A stretch of DNA of 60,000 nt from Hydractinia symbiolongicarpus (taxonomy: Eukaryota; Cnidaria; Hydrozoa; Anthoathecata; Hydractiniidae), in assembly GCF_029227915.1 (NCBI RefSeq), contig NC_079875.1:10167001-10227000 (forward strand), read 5' to 3'. Positions 14,701 through 28,565 of this stretch are shown here, in pieces. The translations under genes and the position numbers were made by a program. How positions within the stretch are numbered: the stretch's first letter is position 1; each line of letters begins with the position of its first letter. The notes below the pieces were generated by a model. The model searched no databases and had not been told where the DNA came from. It saw nothing but the letters and a program-made list of their open reading frames with translations.

Positions 14701-16825
14701 GGACATTTTGTTATGCATGGGACATCAGTCTTTAGGGAGGGGTGACAAAGTACAGGCAAAAAGATTTTTGACAGCAATAGGTTCTCATTCTTTCATACCA
14801 TTTGACCGATAAATAACACATAGAACTCTACTCTTTCTGGCTTTCACTATTGAAAAATAATACAAATATAGGTGTTTACATATAGTATGGTGGTTTACCT
14901 CCAATTAACTCCAATTCCATAGCTCATTACTCTAATATTTCTTACATTGTAAGTAAAAGAAAAATCTTGTTATTGGCAAATTAGCAGGGATGTAGAGGAA
15001 GACTTAAATGGCTAATTTGATTTGAAATTCATCTTGTGAAATTTTTTATAGGCATTTTAAGAAAATTTTACATATGGGACACAACAGTCTGACCTGACTA
15101 GTTAATGATGTTTCTTAAAAAAATAAAAAATATTCTTAACTAGAAACACTATATATATAACTTTTCATTTTTTAAAATACCTAAAAAGAAAAAATAAGAA
15201 ACATTTGAATGTGATTTGCATTGGGACAAGTTACGTATATGGCACATTTTGGGGGATATTTAGCTATAAATATTTCCACCAGTACTTCTTTTTTTTTGTC
15301 AAAATTGTGATAGACTAAATAGAACAGTCTAGTATCTCAACAAAAAAAACACATTTAATGAGAATTGAAGCTGCTTGCTAAAATATAGAGGCATGAGTCA
15401 CTTTTCTTAGAAATGACCCACACAATTTTAAACAGCTTCTTTAGGTGTCAGTTTTCAGCCACTATTGGATGACCCATTGCATTTGCAGTGTATTCGCCAT
15501 TTTTAAAATTAGGTTGGATAAAAGTAAACCTAGCTCACAGAAAAAATTTTTTAGATGACTTCAGAAATATAAAATAAAATGCAAAAGACAACTGAGTTTT
15601 GTCATTGTAAAAACATTTAAATTATGTACAAACACACAACAGTTCATTGTCCAATAGTAGTATTCTTTTAAGAAACATGAATATTTCTATGGGTCAGACA
15701 ATAATTCACATGGAATCTGATTATGAATTTTAACTCTCCAACTTTGTGCATGAAACCAAGATTTCGATGTTCCTTAGTGACAATGCAACATGGACAAGTG
15801 AATAGTACCATAGCCCCAAGTTAACCCAAGCCATGTGAGGGAAATTGGTGAGGTGGTACTGTGTGAGCTATTGGATGTTGCAGGGAGTTGTCTTGTAGAA
15901 CACGTACCCTAACTGGGTCTGTGTTGCTAAAAAAATAGCCACAAAATACTCTGGGACTCTCCATCTAAATCATGGCATAAATATTTGGCAGATATAAATC
16001 CTGAAAATAATTCAGGGTATATATATTATATCCCTTGTTATTTGTAAGGTCAGCCATTCAAATATGCACATCTATCTATCTCTGAGTTGTAGAACAATGA
16101 AAAATAAACTGTGAAACACAACTTTCATTTTAATTTAATAGTATGCAGAATAATTTTTTACATACCAGGGTGCTACAACTGGCTGTATATATTGTCAGGA
16201 AAACCAGATGGAAGCTTTCAGTGGAACTTTAGTGATTAGTGATTTGGTGTTTTTTAAAAAACCAAAATGAAAAAGTATATGCTGAGGTATATAAAAAATT
16301 AGGTTGAAATTGTGCATAAAAATAGTGAACACGTAATGACGTGTTCACTATTTTTGTCTCCTGTCGAAATTCAATTTGTGAGTAGCCACTAAACTGCTGC
16401 CATGTGGATGATTTGTTCAGTTATTTTATTCCTTTTTCCTGGAGATAGGATTTACTTTTAATTATGGAAAAGATTGGAAAAACTTGCATGGCCAAAGGAG
16501 GTCTGCTTTGTTGATCTTGTCTACTACGCTGTGAAAAGTCTTGAAAGTTAGTATGGGGACTGAGTGTCTGACTTTATGGCAACTCTAGCTATTATAGACA
16601 CGCGTATCTCTAGCTAGGTATAGCTAGCTATCTAGCTATGTTTAATTTTTAGACTTAACAACTTGGACTTTGCATTTTTTTAAAAATTTTCAGGAAAGGC
16701 TAATAATAGCTAGAAGCTACTTTAACTGATCATCTGGGTAGCCATGTAGATAGTTCAAGAACAAAAACTTTTTTACCTCCTGGTTTTGTTTTTTTAGGTT
16801 CATCTTCACCTGAATCGTCCGCCAT
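468..16825 (-). CDS. MCTP: MCTP (multiple C2 and transmembrane domain protein), partial at 3' end
   Basis: Type II C2-domain protein that binds Ca2+ and membranes, known in other animals from ER and synaptic vesicle membranes. Coding exons, high to low: 16825-16777, 11780-11440, 8417-8324, 8179-7957, 7634-7523, 2718-2592, 2297-2242, 1194-1061, 702-468. All junction phases agree (49+341 nt end in phase 0, then 1, 2, 0, 1, 0, 2, 0), giving 457 codons with no stop. C2A contains RDKSG then [10 protein letters not shown] and the Asp-rich [10 protein letters not shown] loop. C2B contains [23 protein letters not shown] and [13 protein letters not shown]. The last visible exon ends KQIGWLQ, matching the MCTP strand that opens the third C2 (GFLQVKV in vertebrates). 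That C2 and the two membrane helices must lie off the left edge. Two further in-phase 5' exons (10517-10095 and 4923-4192) are listed separately. Confidence 0.92.
2070..2150. repeat. Inverted repeat hairpin in MCTP intron
   Basis: Arms of about 28 bases with a shared core AACAGTTCCCACTTT and its complement AAAGTGGGAACTGTTT, separated by about 20 bases. It looks like the remnant of a short MITE. No flanking duplication could be fixed. Confidence 0.6.
2307..2333. repeat. (AAAT)n microsatellite
   Basis: Six to seven tandem AAAT units in the intron. Confidence 0.8.
2383..2455 (+). mobile_element. tRNA-derived SINE head
   Basis: A box-like TTAGTGGTAGAGCA and B box-like GGTTCAACTCC at tRNA spacing. 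The acceptor stem does not close, so this is a tRNA-derived sequence and not a functional tRNA. Confidence 0.65.
2719..4191. other. MCTP intron, nothing recognised
   Basis: AT-rich, with no coding segment and no repeat I can define. Confidence 0.5.
4192..4923 (-). CDS. MCTP: MCTP alternative first exon C or long linker exon
   Basis: A 244-codon open segment from ATG at 4923 to a GAA|GTAAGT donor, phase 0. It lies between the C2A exons and the C2B exon. As a first exon it would give an isoform that lacks C2A. As an internal exon, a weak acceptor (CGCAAAG before AGAACAATG, also phase 0) would insert it between C2A and C2B. It holds acidic repeats ([12 protein letters not shown]), a basic patch ([15 protein letters not shown]) and Ser/Asn-rich stretches. 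The residues after about 4192 are intron read-through. Confidence 0.75.
4924..7522. other. MCTP intron upstream of exon C
   Basis: About 2.6 kb, AT-rich. Short open frames here have no recognisable motif. If exon C has its own promoter it should lie just above 4923. Confidence 0.5.
7523..8417 (-). CDS. MCTP: MCTP C2A domain exons
   Basis: Three exons: 8417-8324, 8179-7957 and 7634-7523. The first ends TCA-G before GCATGT, a GC donor; the usual GT two bases further on gives a stop after joining, so a GC-AG intron is required. The domain runs from [11 protein letters not shown] through [20 protein letters not shown] and [16 protein letters not shown] to LEINK, then the C2A tail [16 protein letters not shown]. 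Asp residues at the expected Ca2+-binding loop positions are present (RD, SDPY, DFD and DDD), so Ca2+ binding is plausible. Confidence 0.88.
8418..10094. other. MCTP intron, nothing recognised
   Basis: AT-rich intron between alternative exon B and the C2A exons. No coding signal and no clear repeat. Confidence 0.5.
10095..10517 (-). CDS. MCTP: MCTP alternative first exon B
   Basis: ATG at 10517 and a good GAG|GTACAT donor after 141 codons, phase 0, the same as the end of exon 2. I see no AG acceptor in the roughly 25 bases before the ATG, which argues for an alternative promoter and first exon and against an internal exon. The protein opens with [17 protein letters not shown], basic and with the same KK/RK-Phe flavour as exon 2, then turns Ser/Glu-rich and ends [11 protein letters not shown]. 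It can splice directly to the C2A exon at 8417. Confidence 0.75.
10518..11439. other. MCTP intron with pyrimidine tract; candidate promoter of exon B
   Basis: Contains a C/T-only run around 11238-11270 (CCCTCC repeats). The bases just above 10517 would hold the promoter and 5'UTR of alternative exon B, but no defined motif was recognised. Confidence 0.4.
11440..11780 (-). CDS. MCTP: MCTP exon 2, N-terminal basic region
   Basis: Begins after TTTTCAG and ends at a consensus GTAAGT donor in phase 0. It encodes a Lys/Arg-rich patch ([20 protein letters not shown]) followed by a Ser/Asp/Glu-rich disordered stretch ending [11 protein letters not shown]. Low-complexity N-termini of this kind precede C2A in MCTPs. 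No fold is expected; the basic patch may contact acidic membranes (inference). Confidence 0.8.
12486..13480 (+). pseudogene. Penelope-like reverse transcriptase, broken
   Basis: RT that would copy the element's RNA at a nuclear target nick. Visible motifs: [19 protein letters not shown] (entry motif), TAKTHK, LRPIID (palm), [17 protein letters not shown] (motif A), DGVTMGG (motif B) and KRYVDD (catalytic motif C, Asp pair kept). The usual residues after YVDD are changed to PYH. The frame shifts near 12855 and again near 13445. The order and motifs are those of Penelope-like elements, not LINE or LTR RTs. Confidence 0.85.
13480..14076 (+). pseudogene. Penelope-like C-terminus with GIY-YIG endonuclease, broken
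   Basis: The third frame continues the RT thumb ([26 protein letters not shown]) to a TAA near 13665. It resumes with [20 protein letters not shown] and ends in a GIY-YIG domain with [12 protein letters not shown], an Arg and a WKEH. This nuclease normally nicks the target DNA. The stop between the two halves makes the protein non-functional. Confidence 0.8.
14421..15700. other. MCTP intron 1, nothing recognised
   Basis: AT-rich DNA downstream of the Penelope-like element, with no coding signal. Confidence 0.5.
15712..16030 (+). mobile_element. SINE copy A1 with conserved central domain
   Basis: Matches the reverse complement of 27810-28112 over about 300 bp. The tRNA-like head is degraded (AACTCTCCAACTTTGTGCA region). 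The central block GTTAACCCAAGCCATGTGAG followed by GGAAATTG is nearly identical in both copies. The 3' part shares ACTCTGGGACTCTCCATCTAA and the terminal CAGGGTATA. Confidence 0.75.
16318..16356. repeat. Near-perfect 17-bp palindrome
   Basis: AAAAATAGTGAACACGT, a 4-base spacer, then its exact complement. It is flanked by ordinary AT-rich intron and may be a MITE remnant or a cruciform-forming site. Confidence 0.7.
16777..16825 (-). CDS. MCTP: MCTP first coding exon A (distal promoter)
   Basis: ATG at 16825 opens an acidic 16-residue start, [16 protein letters not shown], followed by one base and a GTAAAA donor. Joined to the acceptor at 11781 (TTTTCAG) it reads on as ESTMLADVV, so the ATG inside the next exon need not be the start. 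The intron is about 5 kb and holds the Penelope-like element and SINE remains. Confidence 0.8.
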
Positions 16826-17000
16826 GTTTGTTTATGAAATATATTTTACCTGCGGAGGAGATTTTGAATGTTACAAAACAAAATTCGCACTCATTAAAGT
16901 GATTTGTTTGTTCAAACTTATCCCCAGGGTTTTTTTCCCTTTGACATGTTGTTAGTCACGAATTATGCCTACCCGTCTTCCTTTAAGCATCAAAATCCAC
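16826..17000 (-). promoter_or_regulatory. Region upstream of MCTP first ATG, likely promoter
   Basis: Lies immediately upstream of ATG 16825 on the minus strand. No TATA or initiator element is clear; the call rests on position only. Confidence 0.3.
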
Positions 17001-17290
17001 AACGAAAACCTTTCATCATCAAGAAAGCGCTTTCACACCGCTTGTGATGGGTACAAATGGTGGTATGGGAAAAGAATGTTACGTTTTTCGTCAAGAACTT
17101 AAAAAAAAACTCTCCACAAAACAAAGACTACCCAACAGTGATTACATGGGTCGGAAAAAAACTGTCCTTCGAAATTTTGAAGTCAACAATTTTATGCGCA
17201 AGAGGTTCGAGAGTGCCATTGAAAATACCAAACAAAACAGACGTTGGTGTAGATATCATGTTAAATTCTTTTGAAGAAACTATGTTTTGA
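17000..17290 (+). pseudogene. Fragment of a mobile-element ORF, C-terminal part
   Basis: Two overlapping plus-strand frames share the coding signal. One carries KRFHTACDGYKWWYGKRML. The other carries YPTVITWVGKKLSFEIL, then LCARGSR and VGVDIMLNSFEE. The KLSF...RGSR pattern resembles, from memory, the C-terminal end of multi-copy element proteins in invertebrates. At least one frameshift and no N-terminal part, so it is a dead fragment. The family is not identified. Confidence 0.4.
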
Positions 17291-17299
17291 GATTTGATA

Positions 17300-18700
17300 T
17301 AATTTTGACACAAGTGTATGGGTAGAGTGGTAATCTCTCCCCCATACTCATCGTCTTGGCCTATTCGATTTTTTTTTATCTTGTTTAGGATTTTGTTCTG
17401 TTTTCCTTTGTTTGTTTGTTATTGTTTTTAACTTTTTCTTCTTGAAGTTTTTAAGTACACTTTACACAATTAATTTCTAAGCAAGCAAAACAAACAAAAA
17501 CAAAAGGAAGCCTGAGACCGAGGTTGACTATCACTAGTAAAGTAAGTAATAATGTTTGTAGACTGGTTTAGGAAATGTAAAAGAACGCCTGCATAATTAT
17601 AACTATTGTTGGTTTTTGTGATTTTAAATTTTTTATCATTTCAGTTCTCCACCCCCTCAACTCTAGCAAATAACCAATATATTTCCACATTCCCTATCCC
17701 CAGGGTTTGTTGTTGCGTGTTGTTCCCAGGAGCTGATGTATCTATTACTTGACGGTTAACATTTCTGGTGTCGTTCCCAGAGACAAGGTAGCACCATGCG
17801 GAGCCTAAGGCGTGCAGTAACATGGACTTCTATTCTCGTCCCCAGGGTATGCTGTTTTTTCAACCTTGTTCTCAGGGTAATTATTCGCTTTTTCGATATC
17901 CGAGACAGCGCATGTGTTTTTAACTGTGCAGATACTATTAAAATACTCAGCCCTGAGACAATGTTGATGTGCTTTACGGAAAACTCGCACTTATTCGAAC
18001 TTTTCTTAATTTCCGACTTATCTCAAGCAATATTTCTCGAGGTGAATAAATTTCGCTATTGGTGCCAAAAACAATGCAGTTAAACTTAATCGGTAAGAAA
18101 CGAAATACAAGTCCTTCAAACAACACAAACTCGAAAAAGGACTGAAAACGAGATTGACTTACCGGATAATTCTAACTCCGACATTACCAGTTCATGTGGT
18201 AAGATTGTTTTTGTTTTTTTACTAATAAGAATATAAGAATATTTTAAGAATAGCCAAAAAATGCTAAAAATAAGTCTGTGAATAAATAAGATTTGACAGC
18301 TAAAGCGGAAACACAGGGTCTATGGAAACCTCGTTAACAGGACTTCTTTCTTACCTTTTTCTAAATCAGAACGGAAAAAATATATAAATATAATAAGGAA
18401 ACGTAAACAAGCTCTGGGGATGAGGTTGGCTTTAGGTAAATAAACAAGATTATTAATGTCATAACATCGATGTTAGGATTAAAAATATTAAGAACATAAA
18501 TATTTGCAAAGAAAGGAAAAATTAGAAACAAAATAAAAACTAAAAAGGAGGAGAGCTAAGCTGATGTCTTGCTTCGAGGTGTTCGGTGAAGATAAAGTTT
18601 TTTTGGATAAATTGACTTTCGCGAGTGTTGTGTTAACTCGCACTGCCTCAAAAACAATATATGACGATAGAAATATTGATTTTTAGTGATATTGATTTCA
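17300..18700. other. Repeat-derived intergenic DNA with CCCAGGG motifs
   Basis: Several short copies of a TCCCCAGGG/TTCCCAGG motif (about 17697-17876), with related GAGACCGAGGTTGAC at 17514 and TGGGGATGAGGTTGG at 18415. They suggest ends of a decayed DNA element. A similar TCGTCCCCAGAGCTC lies near 35566. No gene was recognised. Confidence 0.4.
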
Positions 18701-18710
18701 TCGATCGTAA

Positions 18711-19300
18711 CGTACAGTGGAATCTTTCTAAAGCGGACATGGTCTAAAGCGGACACCTTTATATAACGAACACTTTTCCTTGGAACGGACAAGAAATTCT
18801 CTATAAGACGTACAGTTATACTTTATATAACGGACGCTTTTTTCGCACCAAATGACATTTTCTCTTGAAAAGCTCTGTGTAAAGCGGACACATTAAAATA
18901 GAATTTGTCGCAGCCCTGTTATTGACGAGGAAAGTCAAGACATGCTGTCATCAGTTACGGAAAAAGTAAAGGACCTGCAAATATAAAAAATATAGCAAAC
19001 TATAATCCGAGATTTTTTTTGAGAAATACAATGTATTTGTTAGTGGATATTTGTTATTGTTTGTAAAACAGTAGCAGAGCGTATGAATAATACAAATTTA
19101 CATTCATCAAATTATGTCATATTTACTTGACTTGAAGAAATAGAACAACAAAAAAAAACGCGTATATAAACAAAAAAGTCATGTTTTCGGCAAACTTTTG
19201 CTCTGAAAGTGATTTTTGGATACAATCACTACAAGCGGACACCTCTATTAGATGGACACTTTTTTTGCACCAATAGTGTCCGCTTTAGAGAAAAATTTGC
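18711..19300. mobile_element. Decayed pogo/Tigger-type element ends (AAGCGGAC repeats)
   Basis: Starts TACAGTGGAATC followed by CTAAAGCGGACA. Multiple AAGCGGACAC and ATAACGGACGC copies follow, and the reverse form GTGTCCGCTTTAGAGA occurs near 19277. Pogo-type elements begin CAGT after a TA target, as here. No transposase is visible and the right terminus is degraded. Confidence 0.55.
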
Positions 19301-19337
19301 ATCGCTTTTGCTTAAAACTTACCGTAATGTCTCGACC

Positions 19338-19525
19338 AAGCGCCTGTTGCCAATTAAATATACCGTTTCCTAGACGCCTAAAAATCAAAGAGGCGTCCGT
19401 TGCCCATTAGTTTAAAATTAATAAAGGGCCCGTGCCTGGTAGCTTAAAAACTAGATAAGCACCTGTGCCCAGTAGGTTATAAATTAAAGGAGGCCCGTTG
19501 CTGGTACCTTAAAAACGCCCTTATG
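19338..19525. repeat. Degenerate tandem repeat, about 45-50 bp unit
   Basis: Four to five diverged units of the pattern CCTGTTGCCCATTAG followed by TTTAAAAATTAAAG. Confidence 0.6.
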
Positions 19526-20470
19526 CTTAATGGAGGCATTTAGATCTTGCATTATTTCGACAAAACAGCACTTTAACAGCTTGTTTGTACTTAGCAATTG
19601 TAATATCCCCTCTCACAAAAGCTCGTTCTTTGTGGAATATTTCGTAGTAAAAAAAAAAAAGATTTAAAAAAGGACAAATTAAAGATTGACATGTAAATAT
19701 ATATTTACAAAAATATAATAATTTACAAAAAATCGAACTTTCTTTTTTTATTATATCGTCCTCCGTTTATTTTAATAAAAAAATGCGTTCTTTACATCAT
19801 TGTTAATATTTCAATCACAAAAACGAGGCTATTTCATGATTTCGCATTTCTTGGATACTATTAGTACGCCGTGTGCGTCTTTATAGCAACATGTGATAAC
19901 CAGACAGTTCAAGAAAATTTGCGACAGTATGGCTATTTCCTCTGTTTCTGATTCTCCAAAACCAATAGAAATTTTTCCAGTTAAAAAATCAGTTTTTTTG
20001 CAGTAATATCTAAAGATAAAATCCATTTTTGTATTGATATAAAAGAAGCATTCGGTTCACATCTATCAAGAAATTAGCTGCCACAACTTATAAAAAAGGA
20101 CAATATAAAAAGGTCTGTGCTAATATGCAAACTTTATAAAAAAAATGCCCCTGACTGCTCTCCAATTAAAGCCAATTCCACAAAGCCAATCTTATTAGCA
20201 ATACAAATTTTGTTGGTTTTTTAGAGTTCCTGTTGTGCTATCACTATACAGAGAAACTGTTTTCGAAATCAACGTCTCTCCCTTGTAATTTTATTTAAGA
20301 TATTTCTTCTTTTGAGAAACAGCTTAAACACATCTATAAAAATTTAAAAAAAAATAAGACCAGGTTTTTTTCTGTAACGGTAATTTGCGCAGGTTTTCCT
20401 TTGCTGAAACTCCAGTTATAATATTAACTCATACGCTTAGATATGGGTTTTGCTTCAAAGTAAAAAGATA
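19526..20470. other. Intergenic or 3' flank of CDK7
   Basis: AT-rich. The short last coding exon of CDK7 (about 10 residues ending in a KKLxF-type tail in other animals) may lie here, but I could not identify it. Confidence 0.4.
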
Positions 20471-20474
20471 AAAC

Positions 20475-20612
20475 ATTGTACAAACACGGTACCTACATAG
20501 TTCCACATGGTACAAACATGGTTCAATCAAGGCACATACATAATACCTACACGGTACACAAAGTCTATACATTGTCATACATGGTACACACACGGTAAAA
20601 CATGGTACACAC
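20475..20612. repeat. Degenerate CATGGTACACAC minisatellite
   Basis: About eight imperfect units of (A)CATGGTACAYACACGGTA. They begin right at the last recognised CDK7 donor, so they occupy the start of the final intron, or an extended 3' coding end if that donor is not used. Confidence 0.6.
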
Positions 20613-25486
<4,874 letters not shown>

Positions 25487-25489
25487 TTC

Positions 25490-27135
25490 TAAAAAAAAAT
25501 ATCTAACTTCTTTATTTTATGCACAGTCATAACATCCCTTTTAAAATTAATTACATATACCTAAAAATAGACTTTAGCTTAAGGTCAATCTATAACATTT
25601 TCATACGGTTAAAGAAGCTGGTACCTTAGTAGTTTACCATTGTCTGGATCGAAGTATCATGTGGGAAATTTTCCTTATTCAATATTTATTAATTTACCTC
25701 TGCACAGTAGGAGCTTCTCAAAATTTTGTTAACATGCAAAACGCTATTTGAATTTATTTTTTAAAAAAAGATGCCTTCTTGCACAAGATCTGCTAGATGT
25801 AAGCCTTCACAAGGAACATTGTGTTTCCCTGCACAGCCATGATTTTCTCTGTTTACATTGTCTCCTTCAGTCAGGTCAAGAAATGAAAACAAGGCCCATG
25901 GTTATAAAGTATGTGTGATGGGAGCAGGGCTGCAATTTATCAGTATTTTATCAGGGAAAGGATGAGTGCACAAAATGTCAGAATTTTTTTACATATTTTG
26001 TGGGTAGTTATTTACTTCAGATTTTTCTTTTTCGGATAAAAAGAAAGGGTATATATCTAAATTTTTTAAACATATTATGTAAGCTTCTGTGTACATGCTC
26101 TATACAACACCTTTTCCTGCAAGTTGAATAGCCTTTTGTGTTTTCTTTCTCATAATTACTTTAATGATCTTATCAAGAACTATGTTGCATGAAATTTAAC
26201 AAAAGCTTCATGATAAAACAAAACAGTAATTACTTTTTCCTTTTTCAAACTGAGAGATTCGTTGTTAAAGCTTATTGTAAATAAAGTTGCCTTTAGGTTA
26301 TTAACCTTAAGTTATAAAATTTAACAGGTGCTAACCAAAAACAAAAAATGCATCCTTAAATAAAGAGCTCTGAATTATTCAAATCAGAATGCGATTTGTA
26401 TTCTGAAACAAGATTTCTTTACAAATTATAATTTTTTTTAAAAAAGGGTAAGGATATTAGCGTGTACGCGGTAGATTACATTCAGACAGTACTGTACCTG
26501 ATACTTTATAAGATGTTCATCTTGTCCTGTTTAAATTATGTTGCAAATTAGTACTTTAACATTTAATAGGAAAAATCTGAAATTATAAAGCAAATAGAGT
26601 TACATTTTCTTGTGTTTACAACATTCTACTTCGTCAAAAGCTGTGTGTTTTGTTCTAAGTATTTTTGCCAAACGGATATCACGTCCAAGTGGCAAGTATG
26701 GTGTATGGAAGCCAACACTAAGAGCTGAAATCACTCCCATTAAGCCAGTTTTGGAAATATCCTATAAGTTTGCGTCCTCTGGCCATCCATGGAAAAATTG
26801 AAATAATCAGAGAATGTTGCAATTGGCAAGTCTTTTAAAATCAATGAAAAAAGGAAGCCTGCATTAGGTCCAAGGTAATATCCCAGTTAACAACTATAAC
26901 GGCCAGTTTCTCTATGTACACAATAATTCCCTCGACCGAACTAATACAAATATGTAAAAGCCAGGTTTGATTTAATTTTACTTAATTTATGAATGTTACA
27001 TTACAAAACTCAACATAGTATAAACAGAATAAGATGAACTTTTTTTGAAGTGGGAGGTAAGCTTTAAGCAATTTTGAGCCTAAAAAACCAGTACCAGTGC
27101 ATCTTTATTTTTGCAAAAAATAAACCTGTAGCTAG
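25490..27135. other. First CDK7 intron, distal part
   Basis: AT-rich. A short open frame around 26610-26801 shows no known motif. Confidence 0.5.
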
Positions 27136-27759
27136 CTAGCGTATGATCCGCCAACTCCGTGAATCCGATAACTCCGTGAAACTGCTTTCGAAGCCTACAA
27201 CAACCTACCACAGCTCTGTCTATCATTCTTAATGAATGAATTCGATTCAGGGGGTTTGATACTACCACTTAATCATTTTAGGGGTGTCGGAACTCGTGCA
27301 TGACAAAAATTTGGCGGTAAGTTCAGTCGGCTACAACTTTTTGTGATTTTCAAGTCAAGCGCGACGGTGGTCATTTTTGATATATATTGTTATCTCAGTT
27401 AATTGATTATAATTATGGTCATGTTATATATACCTTTACTGAGGTTCCAATGATTTGAGAATGTTTTCAAATTAATATTTTAATTTTTAAAATATTTTTG
27501 CTAGTCATCAGAAAGCAAACGTGTTTTTCAAATTTCACGGAGTTGAAGGATCCATCACGGCATTATCGGATGATAGTACATGTCGGATCCGGCTTATTTG
27601 TCCACAATCAAATGTATTTTTTTTCTTGTCATACCCCCCGAACGATCCCTGACAGATAGCGCTACGATAATAAAAGTTTCAAATAACCGATATGTTGATG
27701 ATATGGATAAAAGGACGTTAAATGTGTTTTTTTCACGGAGTTGGCGGATTATACGCTAG
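27136..27759. mobile_element. MITE with TIR TAGCGTATRATCCGCCAAC, TA target
   Basis: Left end CTAGCGTATGATCCGCCAAC and right end, reversed, CTAGCGTATAATCCGCCAAC, both continuing into TCCGTGAA. The AACTCCGTGA motif recurs internally. There is no coding capacity. The palindromic CTAG at each end is compatible with a TA target duplication. Confidence 0.75.
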
Positions 27760-27809
27760 TGATAGATAGATAGATATGCATATTTTACATAGCTATCCTC
27801 ACTGATATC

Positions 27810-28112
27810 GAGGGTATACCCTGTCTATTATTTCCAGGAGGGGCCATGGCTTAGATGGAGAGTCCTAGAGTATTTAATGCTCATTTTGAGCTACGCAGAC
27901 CCAATTAGGGCTTGCGCTCTACTAGACAACTTCTGGCAACATCCAATGGCCCACGCAGGGAACTATCTCCTCAATTTCCCTCACATGGCTTGGGTTAACC
28001 CGGGGCTATGGTAACATTCACTCGCCCATGTTGAATTGCTGTCAAGAGGAATCGAACCCCGGTCTCCCACACAGAGTACGAGAGTTATAACCACTAAGCT
28101 ATGGCTATATTA
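27810..28112 (-). mobile_element. SINE copy A2, best-preserved tRNA head
   Basis: On the minus strand it begins with a tRNA-like head, with A box CTTAGTGGTTATAAC and perfect B box GGTTCGATTCC. Then comes the central block GGGTTAACCCAAGCCATGTG with AGGGAAATTG, and a 3' tail ending near CAGGGTATACCC. It is homologous to copy A1 (15712-16030). Confidence 0.85.
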
Positions 28113-28349
28113 TTAGGATTTGGTGGTGATACCACCCTACAACTTTCTTCAGCCTATTAAGAATGTGTCACAAAACAATTTAAACAATGATTGACTAAAA
28201 GCTGTGCAAACTTGTAGCTCAAACGTGATTTCTCAAGCTATATATATATATCACCATTTTATTTTGCTGATGTGTTGTTCCGTCTTGTGAAAAGGGTAGG
28301 AAAAAATGACATATAAATAGAAAAATTTCCTTGCTTTTATAATACTAAC

Positions 28350-28480
28350 CTGAGCGCTTATTTTCATCAGTGAAATCCGAAAACCTCAACTTGACTCATT
28401 ACTAGCAAGAATGAAGGACTTTAGTTTAGCAAACACAAGTGCGCACGCTAGAAAGTGTGCTTTGTTTCGTCTTGTTCGCC
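28350..28480 (-). promoter_or_regulatory. CDK7: Probable CDK7 5'UTR exon and promoter
   Basis: A CAG|GTTAGT donor at 28350 on the minus strand would join the acceptor just before the CDK7 ATG (exon from 25488). The region above it is relatively GC-rich and lacks a TATA box. The exon contains ATG AAA ATA AGC GCT CAG, which after splicing would be a ten-codon upstream frame ending over the main start. The transcription start is not fixed. The region ends less than 100 bp from the foldback element. Confidence 0.5.
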
Positions 28481-28565
28481 ATTTTAGTTTTCGTTAGAGG
28501 CGCTATGCTGGTAAAAACAGGTAGTCTTTGCGCACCTCATTTATCTTGCCTCCAATAAATATTTT

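Noticed and set aside
17796-18083. 95-codon plus-strand frame
   Set aside because: It overlaps the CCCAGGG repeat debris and an opposing frame of similar length; no recognisable domain.
26610-26801. 63-codon frame in the first CDK7 intron
   Set aside because: No domain is recognisable, no splice sites fit the CDK7 frame, and the opposite strand is interrupted by stops.
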